From: Clostridium sp. 'deep sea'
Lineage (GTDB): Bacteria; Bacillota; UBA994; PWPR01
NCBI RefSeq assembly: GCF_014931565.1
Contig: NZ_CP063353.1
Coordinates: forward strand, 2,976,001-3,040,000
Length of the DNA stretch: 64,000 nt
Direction of reading: 5' to 3'
The notes under the pieces were generated by a model. The model did not search any database and was not told the origin of the DNA. It saw only the letters and a list, made by a program, of their open reading frames with translations. The translations under genes were made by a program, and so were the position numbers. Below are positions 9,384 through 18,119 of the stretch, piece after piece; within the stretch, counting starts at the first letter, position 1; the number at the start of each line of letters is the position of its first letter.

Positions 9384-12134
9384 ATGTTTAAAAGTAAGAC
9401 TATTTTTCTGTGTATTTTTTTAGTTTTTTGCACAATTTTTTGTACCAGTTGTGAATTTAATAAAGAAAAAGCTGTTGAGGTAACTACCTTAACAGCAACA
9501 AAACAACTTAATATGCAAAATGGAGAGGTTGTTGATGATTACAAGCCTTATAATAACTATAATATAAAGTTACCAACTGGTTTTAAGGTAAAAGAAACAA
9601 TTGTTTATGATGATATTGCACTACATATTGGTAAAGACAATAGAGCTTTTTTAGTATATGGAACTGATTTTGCAAATCCTAAAAAAAACTATGATATAAA
9701 TGTAAATGAAAGTTTACTAACAGGTTTTGTAAATTATCGAGATGTTTTTCTTGTAACATATGCTAACAATAAACTAAGATTTGACTCTTATAAGAGCTCA
9801 TCTGAAGTTAAACATAGGTATGATGGAGTTAAATATAGTATTAATGAGTTTGATAATTATCAATTAGGCACTGATTATAAAAAAATAGCAAGTGATGAAT
9901 TTGATAATTATGAATTAGGTACTGACTATAAAATAATAGTAAGTGATAAAGATGAGTTATACCTTACCTATAAGCTAAATAATAATTATTATGTAGATAC
10001 ATTTAAGATAGTTAGCAATGGTGAGATTAGCAAAGTACTTTTAGAACAAAGAAATAAACTGAGAGCTGATGTGGTAAATATTTTTTCTAGCAAAAATACT
10101 ATTTTTCTAGAAAGAAAAAATGGAGATAAACATTATTTAGATATTGTGAACAAGGAGTTAGCTGCTTTAGACATAATCTCTTTAGAGAAAGATTATGAAA
10201 TTTTAGATATAAAGTATTGCCAAGATAAAGATAAAAACAAGTCGTTTTTACATATGTATTATAGTGCAGCAGATAATGTTATAAAAAAATGCTTGATACC
10301 TCAAGAAAATAATTATAACAAATTATTTAGTCATACAGTAGTAGAAAATAAAGAATCTAAGTACAATCCACTTTTTGAAAAGCATTATATCATCTACGAT
10401 AGAGAATTAATCTTTGAAAATGGTATTTATAAAGATATTCAATTAGAAAAACACTTAGGATATGGCTATTATAGAACGACTAATGATTTTATTATTAAAA
10501 CTGCGTTAGTGTATAATACAGCCTATTTTATTACCGAGCAGAGTAATGATGTTTATGATTATTTAAAGATAGATGATTATTATGTAGGATTAAATGAGGA
10601 AAATAAAATATGTTATATTGACCCTAACTATCAAGATGAGGTTCTAAATGAGCAATTTATGGGAGAATCTATTGGCTTTGGGGAGATTTTTAAAAACCCA
10701 AATAATAATAAACTTTACTACATCAATAAGCAAGAAAAAGCCTTGTACAGTATTGATGAGAATAGAAACAAACAGCTGGTGTTAAATATCCCTGGAGATA
10801 AGTGGAAAGATACAATTCAAGAAGATTCCACTGGTAAATGGATAATATTCTATGCAAGTAATCAAGGAGTAGCCTTGCTAGGCCAAGGTAATAATCGTAC
10901 TATATATTATTATGGCTTTGCTAATAAAGTATGGAATACTATTACAGCTGAACATAGTCTTTTTGTTAATGAGTTAGGGGTTTATTACAAAGAGGATTCT
11001 GTACCTGAGTTGCTGTATGTTTTTAATGAAGATACTCTGTGCTTTAAGCCTTATTATCAACAAACTGATATGCCATTTAATTATTTTAAATTAAATGGGG
11101 TAATGTACGTTGAAGGTTACAGTTGTTTGGATGAGGACGGTTATGTTGATGAGGACGAAAGTGATTTTAAATTAATTGACTATAAGTTTGTTCAATATGA
11201 ATCGGATTATGGGGTATTTAATGTTATTGATTGTAAAGAAATGCCTACTCATACTGTTATAAAACAATTTGAAACAAATCAACTTGTAAAAATTACTGAA
11301 AACGCAGTTACTAAACCTATAGATATGGCAATAAGGGTATATGATATATCTGAAAAAGGAATTTTGTTTTCTGGTTATGGAAAAGAGTCATTATTGTACT
11401 TTTATGATTATAATCAGCAAAGAATAACTACCCTTTACAGTGAAGGCCTAGTACATGATTTAGTGCTCAAAGATAATTATGCCTATTTTACCGTTACTAA
11501 TAGCGATGGAAATAGTCTAATAAAGTACGATATTATCGCAGGAACATCCTCTCAACTAAAACTAAAGAATCTACCAGTAAAATTTGAGTTAGGGGATAAT
11601 TATATTGCTTTAGCATCTAAAAATAGTAAAGAAATTAAAATAATTAATAAAAAAACACTTAAAATAATTGATACTTTTGATGGTGGTGATTTCATATGGC
11701 ATAAAGATTATTTATACTTTAATTATAGTGATTTCTTAGTTAAATATAGTCCTTTAGATAAAACAATGATACCAATTGATGAATCTTATAACTGCTTTCT
11801 GCTAGCTGTTTATAATGATTTTATATACACATCTTGGCAATATATGGAGACTTCACTATCTAAAACAAGTATTCATGAATCAATGATTTTTACCGAAGGC
11901 AATGACGTATGGGTTGATTACTACATAATAACAAATGGTAATGAATTCAGGGAATATCCAACTTATCTACATATATACGATGCTAATAAAAAGAGGTTTA
12001 AATTTATAGCTGAAGCATGGAGATTAAAGTATAAAATTGTAGGCAACACTGTACTATATAAGGGTGAAGAACAGAAAGAATGGAAAGAGTATAAAGTAGA
12101 AGAAGGTAAGGTAATTAAAGCAGATTATGAGTAA
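9384..12134 (+). CDS. Large paralogous surface lipoprotein 4, with internal 17-residue duplication
   Basis: 916 aa. The signal peptide MFKSKTIFLCIFLVFCTI is followed by the lipobox FCTSC. It is the most recent sister of the copy at 6622 and has the same TTCGGAGGTTT ribosome site. It is longer than the others partly because a 51-bp segment is duplicated in tandem at 9846-9896 and 9897-9947, giving EFDNYQLGTDYKKIASD followed by EFDNYELGTDYKIIVSD. There is also an Asp/Glu-rich insertion around 11140-11175. As in the other copies, Tyr/Asn-rich strand repeats suggest a propeller-type extracellular domain (inference). A GGGCGC terminator follows, then peptide gene 3 after about 500 bases. Function unknown. 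Confidence 0.9.
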   Translation: MFKSKTIFLCIFLVFCTIFCTSCEFNKEKAVEVTTLTATKQLNMQNGEVVDDYKPYNNYNIKLPTGFKVKETIVYDDIALHIGKDNRAFLVYGTDFANPKKNYDINVNESLLTGFVNYRDVFLVTYANNKLRFDSYKSSSEVKHRYDGVKYSINEFDNYQLGTDYKKIASDEFDNYELGTDYKIIVSDKDELYLTYKLNNNYYVDTFKIVSNGEISKVLLEQRNKLRADVVNIFSSKNTIFLERKNGDKHYLDIVNKELAALDIISLEKDYEILDIKYCQDKDKNKSFLHMYYSAADNVIKKCLIPQENNYNKLFSHTVVENKESKYNPLFEKHYIIYDRELIFENGIYKDIQLEKHLGYGYYRTTNDFIIKTALVYNTAYFITEQSNDVYDYLKIDDYYVGLNEENKICYIDPNYQDEVLNEQFMGESIGFGEIFKNPNNNKLYYINKQEKALYSIDENRNKQLVLNIPGDKWKDTIQEDSTGKWIIFYASNQGVALLGQGNNRTIYYYGFANKVWNTITAEHSLFVNELGVYYKEDSVPELLYVFNEDTLCFKPYYQQTDMPFNYFKLNGVMYVEGYSCLDEDGYVDEDESDFKLIDYKFVQYESDYGVFNVIDCKEMPTHTVIKQFETNQLVKITENAVTKPIDMAIRVYDISEKGILFSGYGKESLLYFYDYNQQRITTLYSEGLVHDLVLKDNYAYFTVTNSDGNSLIKYDIIAGTSSQLKLKNLPVKFELGDNYIALASKNSKEIKIINKKTLKIIDTFDGGDFIWHKDYLYFNYSDFLVKYSPLDKTMIPIDESYNCFLLAVYNDFIYTSWQYMETSLSKTSIHESMIFTEGNDVWVDYYIITNGNEFREYPTYLHIYDANKKRFKFIAEAWRLKYKIVGNTVLYKGEEQKEWKEYKVEEGKVIKADYE

Positions 12135-12160
12135 TAGTATAAACACTAATTCCTTGTATA

Positions 12161-12186
12161 GGCGCCCATTGGGCGCTTTTTTGGTT
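12161..12186 (+). terminator. Intrinsic terminator after lipoprotein 4
   Basis: GGCGCCCA-TT-GGGCGC stem followed by six T. Confidence 0.85.
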
Positions 12187-12544
12187 TATTGGCTTTAGCC
12201 AGTTGAGAACGTGGAACTACGAAATAATAAACCACCCACTATGCGGCGAGGAAACGAAAGTTATACAGAGAATAGAACTTACCTCTAAGTGTAGAATGAT
12301 ATTTTTAAGGTAATGATTTTACTGCACAGCTGACAACATAAAGCCTCTTTAGGGTCTGGTTTGCACAAGTGTTAAAGATAATGTGGCTTGAGTGAAAGCC
12401 AGCGTCTTAAGGAGCTTGTCCGTATCAACCCCTTATAGGGGTGATCATGATTAAATAATATCTATTAAGATTTTGGTTATATCATTGCAATAATTCGCTC
12501 ATCCAAAGTGGAAGATTGAGCATGAAAAATAGCTTGAGAAAACC
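12187..12544 (+). other. Non-coding region with possible structured elements
   Basis: About 360 bases with no gene. It has a less AT-rich, unusual texture, including the hairpin ACCCC-TTAT-AGGGGT near 12429-12444, GTGGCTTGAGTGAAAGCC near 12380, and an ATTTTGGTT / AACCAAAAT pair at 12471 and 12540 enclosing GCTCATCC / GATTGAGC. It could be the remnant of a structured RNA or mobile intron, but I cannot identify it. Confidence 0.3.
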
Positions 12545-12598
12545 AAAATGTCATTTTATGAAATGATATGACATTTTTTACTGGTGTTGTTGTATAAT
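12545..12598 (+). promoter_or_regulatory. Promoter and palindrome before peptide gene 3
   Basis: The inverted repeat AAAATGTCAT (12545-12554) / ATGACATTTT (12568-12577) overlaps a -35-like ATGACA (12568). The -10 TATAAT is at 12593-12598, 19 bases downstream. A symmetric site over the -35 suggests a repressor operator (inference). Confidence 0.45.
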
Positions 12599-12635
12599 TG
12601 TTTTGTAGTAAGAAAACTTAAGGTGGTGAAATAGT

Positions 12636-12725
12636 ATGACATTTATAAAATTACCTAAGTCTGAAATTCAATCAGATCCATTCTGCCCATGGAAGAAAAA
12701 GTGTCCATTATTCCAGTTTGAGTAA
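12636..12725 (+). CDS. Tiny peptide gene 3 (29 aa), novel peptide family
   Basis: ATG follows AAGGTGGTGAAATAGT. The product begins MTFIKLP and carries FCPWKKKCPLF close to its C-terminus. It has the same length as the peptide at 6208, with matching ends and an unrelated middle section. It is cationic in its C-terminal half, with two Cys separated by five residues including Trp and three Lys. There is no signal peptide or transmembrane segment. The gene has its own promoter with a symmetric site and is followed by two GC-rich terminators. It closes the lipoprotein array on the right. No processing enzyme, transporter or receptor kinase is adjacent. I infer a co-evolved peptide/lipoprotein system but cannot assign a function. 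Confidence 0.75.
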   Translation: MTFIKLPKSEIQSDPFCPWKKKCPLFQFE

Positions 12726-12745
12726 AATAAGTTATAATTAGTGTG

Positions 12746-12808
12746 AACGCCCACTGGGCGTTTTTTTTTAACCCAAATTCCCAAGGGGCGCGCATTGCGC
12801 GTCTTTTT
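12746..12808 (+). terminator. Two consecutive GC-rich terminators after peptide 3
   Basis: AACGCCCA / TGGGCGTT plus nine T (12746-12769), then GGCGCGC-AT-TGCGCGTC plus five T (12787-12808). Confidence 0.8.
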
Positions 12809-12851
12809 GTAAGGTGTTTAAGAAACAGAACGCTTAATAAAATAATCGATA

Positions 12852-13260
12852 TCGCAAACCTCACGGCTTGCTAATTTTAAGTAACTCATGTTTACAAATG
12901 CCAGTTGTTATAACAGGACATGTCATTCGGGTAAAGCCACCCACCACTGTGCAAAGAAAGATTTACTGAAAGATGTAAAGTTACCTGAAGTAAATGCCTC
13001 AAGATGTGTCCCTCCGTAGAGGCTTGAAGATATGTTTTGGTTGCAGCCTTCGTAGGGCCGTATGGCAATACTCCCGTGTCTGGAACAACGTAAACCACAT
13101 TAAAACCTCCAAACGTTGGGCATACTTCACGGTGGAGTCTGACCTCTTTTACACAAGCTTGACCTAACTTATTTAGTTAAATCAATTTTACATAGGCAAC
13201 CCTAAAAATTAAGGCACAGGTCTGACCCTTGTTACAATCAAACCGTTAGGCATAAGAAGC
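12852..13260 (+). repeat. Mosaic of dispersed hairpin repeats
   Basis: This stretch holds GCAAACC-TCAC-GGCTTGC (12854), a GGACATGTCATTCGG ... AAGATGTGTCCC element (12915-13012), a GGCCGTAT-GGCA-ATACTCC hairpin (about 13053), and a diverged copy of the main repeat, GGAGTCTGACCTC ... AGGTCTGACCC ... CCGTTAGGCATAAG (13134-13256). The same modules recur near 34.6-35.2 kb and 49.7-50.2 kb. No gene is present. Confidence 0.7.
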
Positions 13261-13332
13261 AGCTCACTTAAAAGCAATTATGAAAGCGTCCATAGAAAGA
13301 GACGTATACCTCAGGAACTAAAAGTGCATAAT

Positions 13333-13422
13333 AGTCAAGAAAAGTCAAAAATACTATTGACAACAATTAAATCATTGTTTAATATAATGTCAAGGAAGGT
13401 CAAAAAGTTAGTTAAGGTCAAA
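13333..13422 (+). promoter_or_regulatory. ctsR operon promoter with CtsR boxes
   Basis: TTGACA at 13357, with -10 TAATAT/TATAAT at 13380-13388. It is flanked by heptad direct repeats with 3-base spacing: AGTCAAG-aaa-AGTCAAA (13333-13349) and TGTCAAG-gaa-GGTCAAA (13388-13404), plus a further AGGTCAAA (13415-13422). These match the known CtsR operator (GGTCAAA, NAN, GGTCAAA), so the operon should be autoregulated. Confidence 0.8.
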
Positions 13423-13437
13423 TAGTGAGGTGATAAT

Positions 13438-13878
13438 ATGGCTAGTATGGCAGACATTATAGCCATTTATTTACAGGAACAGTTGCAAGATAGTAGTAAT
13501 TATATAGAGGTTAGTAGAAAAGAATTAGCAGATTATTTTGATTGTGTACCTTCTCAAATAACATATGTGCTGCAAACTCGTTTCACGCCGAGAAATGGTT
13601 ATCGCGTAGTTAGTGTTCGTGGTGGAGGCGGATATATTCGGATATTTAAAAGAGTAGTAGATCATAAAGCTTTACCTATTATTGAAGATGCTATTAGTGA
13701 AAAATCAGCTCAGTTGTTAATAGATTCACTATACAATCAAAGATATATAGATACAGAGCAACATTTAATATTAAGAACCACTACAAGCAATCATACCTTT
13801 GGCTTTAGTGGTACGGAAGCAGACAAGTTGCGTAGTAGACTATTGAGATCTTTGTTTAACATTATGTTAGTAAAGTAG
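13438..13878 (+). CDS. ctsR: Transcriptional repressor CtsR
   Basis: 146 aa, usual length for the family. CtsR is the dimeric winged-helix repressor of class III heat-shock genes (clp, mcs) in Firmicutes. The N-terminal HTH (residues about 5-60) includes YIEVSRKELADYFDCVPSQITYVLQTRF and the glycine-rich wing VVSVRGGGGYIRI, the part that senses heat in characterised members. The C-terminal domain follows. It is the first gene of ctsR-mcsA-mcsB-clpC, with ribosome site GTGAGGTGAT and CtsR boxes directly upstream, consistent with negative autoregulation. McsB arginine phosphorylation is known to mark CtsR for ClpCP in related bacteria. Confidence 0.97.
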   Translation: MASMADIIAIYLQEQLQDSSNYIEVSRKELADYFDCVPSQITYVLQTRFTPRNGYRVVSVRGGGGYIRIFKRVVDHKALPIIEDAISEKSAQLLIDSLYNQRYIDTEQHLILRTTTSNHTFGFSGTEADKLRSRLLRSLFNIMLVK

Positions 13879-13891
13879 AAGGGGTGATAAA

Positions 13892-14416
13892 ATGAAATGT
13901 AATGTTTGTGGTCAAAAAGAAGCCAATGTAAAAATAGTTAAGGTTATTAATGGTGAAAAAACAGTTATCCATTTATGTGAGGATTGTGCTAAAAATCATG
14001 GAGATCTAACCTTTAATCAGCAGGGTTTTAACTTGTCTAATTTAATCTCTGACTTTTTTAGTTCAAGTTTTTCAACACCACAATTTAATGCCTTACAGAA
14101 TAACGAATTAAAGTGCAGTAAATGTGGTTTATCATGGCGAGGCTTTCAGGAGCATAGTAGATTAGGATGTAGTGAATGTTACAACACATTTAAAGATCAG
14201 CTCTTACCGTTAATTCGAAGAATGCATGGTAATGCTCTTCATCAAGGGCAAATACCTAAAACAAAACAACCTGATTTGCTCAAGAAAAAGCAATTAAAAG
14301 ATAAAAAAATAAAATTGCAAGAGGCAATACTAGAAGAACGATATGAAGATGCCGCTAAATTTAGAGATGAAATAAAAACAATAGAACACGAAATAGAGGG
14401 TATTAAAAATGAATAA
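13892..14416 (+). CDS. mcsA: McsA, activator of the McsB arginine kinase
   Basis: 174 aa. Zinc-binding Cys pairs occur at the N-terminus (CNVCGQKEA, then CEDC) and again around residue 72 (CSKCG ... GCSECY). The C-terminus is a UVR-type coiled coil (KKLKLQEAILEERYEDAAKFRDEI region). In Bacillus, McsA stimulates McsB and helps CtsR control. The gene starts 13 bases after ctsR behind AGGGGTGAT, and its end overlaps the mcsB start by 8 bases, so translation is probably coupled. Confidence 0.95.
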   Translation: MKCNVCGQKEANVKIVKVINGEKTVIHLCEDCAKNHGDLTFNQQGFNLSNLISDFFSSSFSTPQFNALQNNELKCSKCGLSWRGFQEHSRLGCSECYNTFKDQLLPLIRRMHGNALHQGQIPKTKQPDLLKKKQLKDKKIKLQEAILEERYEDAAKFRDEIKTIEHEIEGIKNE

Positions 14417-15446
14417 GCCAGTTAATAATATTAATTGTGCTTGGATTAATGAAGCCAAAGCCACAGACTATATTGTTGTAAGTAGTAGGGTTAGGTTAGC
14501 ACGTAATCTACAAGAGTTTGTATTTCCTACAAATATAAACTTGCAAGACTCCCAAAAAGTAGTGAATAAACTAAAAGAAATAATTACTAAAAATGAGCAG
14601 TTTAATTACTATAAATTATCTGATTTAAACAACCTATCTAAACTAGTTTTAGTAGAAAAACATCTTATTAGCCCTCAGTTTGCTAATGTGACTAATAGAG
14701 ATGGAGCTGTTTTAATTAATAATGAGGGTAGTATTAGCATAATGGTAAATGAAGAGGATCATTTAAGGCTACAATGTATTTTACCTGGACTTAACTTAAA
14801 TGAGTGTTATAACAAAGTTAATGAAATAGATGAGAGTTTTGAAAAAGAGTTAAATTATGCTTACGATTCACAATTAGGCTATTTAACATCTTGCCCTACT
14901 AATATAGGTACCGGAATGAGAGCATCAGTTATGCTTCACTTACCAGCCTTAGTTAAAACCAAGAATATTGCTAAAGCTTTTGATACAGCTGCTAAGTTTG
15001 GTTTTGTAGCAAGAGGTATTTATGGTGAAGGAACAGAGGGACTAGGCAACATGTTTCAAATCAGTAATCAAATAACGCTTGGTAGGTCAGAGGAAGATAT
15101 TATTAATAGTCTTTCTAACCTTGTTAAACAATTAGTAGATTATGAAATAAATGCTCGCAAATATTTAGTAGAACATTATCAATTAGAGCTAGAAGATAGC
15201 ATTGGTAGAGCCTGGGGCATAATGACTGGAGCTCGTAAAATGAGCAGTGAAGAAGCAATGAAGTTATTGTCTAATTTAAGATTAGGGGCAGAAAGAGATC
15301 TTGTTGTTAAAATTACTGCTCAAGAGTTAAATAAAATAATGTTAGAGATACAACCTGCTTCATTACAGCATACTGTAAATGAACGACTAAATGCGGATAA
15401 TAGAGATATTATGAGAGCAACAATATTGAGACAGCGTTTACAATAA
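14409..15446 (+). CDS. mcsB: Protein arginine kinase McsB
   Basis: 345 aa, of the phosphagen-kinase fold. It phosphorylates arginine residues on proteins, marking them for ClpC-ClpP. Nucleotide-binding Arg residues are seen in VVSSRVRLARN (residues about 24-34), with further family motifs CPTNIGTGMRASVMLHLPAL and FQISNQITLGRSEEDII. A McsA/UVR-linked system is implied by its neighbours. It overlaps mcsA and precedes clpC by 16 bases. It is intact with no missing motif. Confidence 0.96.
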   Translation: MNKPVNNINCAWINEAKATDYIVVSSRVRLARNLQEFVFPTNINLQDSQKVVNKLKEIITKNEQFNYYKLSDLNNLSKLVLVEKHLISPQFANVTNRDGAVLINNEGSISIMVNEEDHLRLQCILPGLNLNECYNKVNEIDESFEKELNYAYDSQLGYLTSCPTNIGTGMRASVMLHLPALVKTKNIAKAFDTAAKFGFVARGIYGEGTEGLGNMFQISNQITLGRSEEDIINSLSNLVKQLVDYEINARKYLVEHYQLELEDSIGRAWGIMTGARKMSSEEAMKLLSNLRLGAERDLVVKITAQELNKIMLEIQPASLQHTVNERLNADNRDIMRATILRQRLQ

Positions 15447-15462
15447 TAAGGGGGGATTTTAT

Positions 15463-17925
15463 ATGTTTGATCGTTTTTCAAGTACAGCCAGAAAAGCTAT
15501 TATGAAAGCCCAAGAAGAATCAATTGATTTAGGTCATAATTTAGTAGGTACAGAACACCTGCTCTTAGGATTAATAGCTATAGATGAAGGACTAGCAGCT
15601 AAGGCATTAAAGAATGCTGGTTTAAGTTCTGAAAAAATAAAGCAACGTATTACTGAAATAGTAAAGCCAATGCCAAATCAAATGCTTCAAAACTTACCAG
15701 CCCAATCTGTCGCTATAACACCACGTGTTAAGCGTATTATTGAATTAGCGATGATAGCTGCTAGAGACTTAGGCCACAACTATATAGGAACAGAGCATCT
15801 GCTTATTGGTTTAATACGAGAAGGTGAAGGTGTTGCTATTAGGGTTATTGTAGATTTGGGTTTAAGTAAAACTAGGATTCAAAATGAAATACTAAAGCTT
15901 TTACAGAATTCACCAAATAATAAAAATATGAGTTCTAAAACAGGCAATAATGAGGGATCAAAAGATGTACTGGAGCAGTATGGCAGAGATCTTACTGATT
16001 TAGCTCGTAAAGGCGACATAGACCCTGTAATAGGTAGAAGTAAAGAAATTCAAAGAGTAGTGCAAATACTAACACGTAGAACAAAAAATAATCCAGTATT
16101 AATTGGTGAACCCGGAGTTGGAAAAACAGCAATTGCCGAAGGATTAGCTCAAAGTATAGTTGATGGAAAAGTCCCAGAACTATTACAGAATAAAAGACTC
16201 TTTTCATTAGATATGGGTTCTTTAGTTGCTGGCACTAAATACAGAGGAGAGTTTGAAGATCGTCTTAAAAATGTTATAAAGGAACTTTCGGAGCAAAAGG
16301 ATACCATTTTATTTGTTGATGAACTACACACAATAGTGGGTGCTGGAGGTGCTGAAGGCGCAATAGATGCCTCAAACATGTTAAAACCAGCCCTTGCAAG
16401 AGGTGAGCTACAGGTTATTGGTGCAACAACTTTAGATGAATATCGTAAGTATGTAGAAAAAGACGCTGCTTTAGAAAGACGTTTTCAGCCAATAGATGTG
16501 GATGAACCCTCTGTAGAAGAAACAATTGCTATCCTAAAAGGTATTAGAGATAAATATGAGGCTCATCATAAGGTTAAAATTTCTGATAAAGCCTTAGAGC
16601 AGGCAGCTGTTTTATCTGATAGATATATTTCAGATCGATTTTTGCCAGATAAAGCTATTGATTTAATAGATGAAGCAGCCTCAAAGGTAAGACTAAAACA
16701 TGCCATACTGCCTCCAGATTTAAAAGGTATTCAGCAAAAGCTGGAGAAGTACAAAGCAGAAAAAATGGCGGCAATAGAAGAGCAAGACTTCGAAAAAGCA
16801 GCCAATATAAGAGACAAAGAGACTGAGCTAATTCAAAAACAACGTAATCTTAAAAAAGACTGGGAGACAGAAAAATTCTCACGTAGTGTGGTTGTTGGTG
16901 CAGAAGATATTGCAGACATTGTTTCCGACTGGACAGGTATTCCGTTAAATAAATTGGCTGAAAGTGAAAGTGAAAGACTCTTAAAATTAGAAGAAGTATT
17001 ACATGAAAGAGTTATTGGCCAGCATGAAGCCATTGGCGCTGTTTCTAAGGCAGTAAGGCGAGCTAGAGCAGGTCTAAAAGATCCTAGCCGACCAATAGGT
17101 TCATTTATCTTTTTAGGTCCTACTGGTGTTGGTAAAACTGAGCTAGTAAAGACTTTAGCTGAGGTATTATTTGGCGATGAAGATGCAGTTGTAAGAATAG
17201 ATATGTCAGAATATATGGATAGGTTTAATGTATCTCGTTTAGTGGGAGCCCCCCCTGGCTACGTAGGTTATGATGAGGGTGGTCAGCTAACAGAGAGTGT
17301 AAGACGCAAACCTTATTCAGTTGTATTATTAGATGAAATAGAAAAAGCTCACCCAGAAGTGTTTAATATTTTACTACAGGTGTTAGATGATGGTCGCTTA
17401 ACAGATTCACAGGGTCGCACTGTAGACTTTAGAAACACTGTAATAATAATGACCTCTAATGTTGGTGCTAGAGCTATGAATAAAAAAGGTGGTTTAGGAT
17501 TCCAGTCGGGTGAAGAAGATAGTAAAAGTCAATATAAAGAAATGAAAACAAATGTATTGGCTGAAATGCGTAGAACCTTTAGGCCGGAGTTTATAAATAG
17601 AGTTGATGAAACAATAGTCTTTCATTCTCTTAATGAAGAGCATATTAGTGAAATAGTAGACATTATGTTAAAAGAGGTAATAGAGCGTTTGGCCGATATG
17701 TCTATTACAATTAAGTTTACAGCTAATGCTAAAAAACTATTAGCTAGCCTTGGATATGACCCGGAGTATGGTGCAAGGCCTTTGCGTAGGGTTATAAGAA
17801 GAAGCATAGAAGATGAATTATCTGAAAAACTGCTTAGTAAGGAAATTGAGTCTGGCATGAAGGTTACCGTTGGTGCAAGAGATAACCAATTTACCTTTAA
17901 AGTATTTCAGAATAGTAATGACTAA
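15463..17925 (+). CDS. clpC: ATP-dependent Clp protease ATPase subunit ClpC
   Basis: 820 aa AAA+ unfoldase that feeds substrates to ClpP. There are two Clp-N repeats (residues 1-145), AAA1 with Walker A GEPGVGKT and Walker B TILFVDE, a UVR-containing middle domain (residues about 415-460: [28 protein letters not shown]), and AAA2 with Walker A GPTGVGKT and Walker [10 protein letters not shown]. The C-terminal D2-small domain ([15 protein letters not shown]) completes it. The ribosome site is AAGGGGGGAT. It is the last gene of the CtsR operon, followed by a strong terminator. The middle domain is the M-domain typical of ClpC rather than ClpB. Confidence 0.98.
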   Translation: MFDRFSSTARKAIMKAQEESIDLGHNLVGTEHLLLGLIAIDEGLAAKALKNAGLSSEKIKQRITEIVKPMPNQMLQNLPAQSVAITPRVKRIIELAMIAARDLGHNYIGTEHLLIGLIREGEGVAIRVIVDLGLSKTRIQNEILKLLQNSPNNKNMSSKTGNNEGSKDVLEQYGRDLTDLARKGDIDPVIGRSKEIQRVVQILTRRTKNNPVLIGEPGVGKTAIAEGLAQSIVDGKVPELLQNKRLFSLDMGSLVAGTKYRGEFEDRLKNVIKELSEQKDTILFVDELHTIVGAGGAEGAIDASNMLKPALARGELQVIGATTLDEYRKYVEKDAALERRFQPIDVDEPSVEETIAILKGIRDKYEAHHKVKISDKALEQAAVLSDRYISDRFLPDKAIDLIDEAASKVRLKHAILPPDLKGIQQKLEKYKAEKMAAIEEQDFEKAANIRDKETELIQKQRNLKKDWETEKFSRSVVVGAEDIADIVSDWTGIPLNKLAESESERLLKLEEVLHERVIGQHEAIGAVSKAVRRARAGLKDPSRPIGSFIFLGPTGVGKTELVKTLAEVLFGDEDAVVRIDMSEYMDRFNVSRLVGAPPGYVGYDEGGQLTESVRRKPYSVVLLDEIEKAHPEVFNILLQVLDDGRLTDSQGRTVDFRNTVIIMTSNVGARAMNKKGGLGFQSGEEDSKSQYKEMKTNVLAEMRRTFRPEFINRVDETIVFHSLNEEHISEIVDIMLKEVIERLADMSITIKFTANAKKLLASLGYDPEYGARPLRRVIRRSIEDELSEKLLSKEIESGMKVTVGARDNQFTFKVFQNSND

Positions 17926-17992
17926 TTAGCTACAGATGAGTAATAAGCAGTTAAACAGGTTAAAATAGTTTGTAGTTTTCTTAATCTAATAG

Positions 17993-18036
17993 CTACACAT
18001 TAGCATGTTTTGCATGTTAGTGTGTAGTTTTGTTTT
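17993..18036 (+). terminator. Terminator of the ctsR-clpC operon
   Basis: A 15-bp stem, CTACACATTAGCATG / CATGTTAGTGTGTAG, has a TTTTG loop and is followed by TTTTGTTTTT. Confidence 0.85.
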
Positions 18037-18119
18037 TGCACTAAAAGCAGACAGAAAACTAACAGTTTTATTTTAATAATATATTTAGGTATAATTATAT
18101 TATTAAATGAATGTAAAGG

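Noticed and set aside
12187-12544. Group II intron
   Set aside because: Some phrases recall intron RNA, but I could not find a domain V-like 34-base hairpin or a maturase ORF.
2870-12725. Peptides as a known lanthipeptide or Agr-type autoinducer
   Set aside because: No modification, protease, transporter or sensor kinase genes nearby and no leader or AgrD motif.
12655-13098. Two minus-strand ORFs of 68-69 codons
   Set aside because: They cover the peptide gene, terminators and repeats; no start signals.
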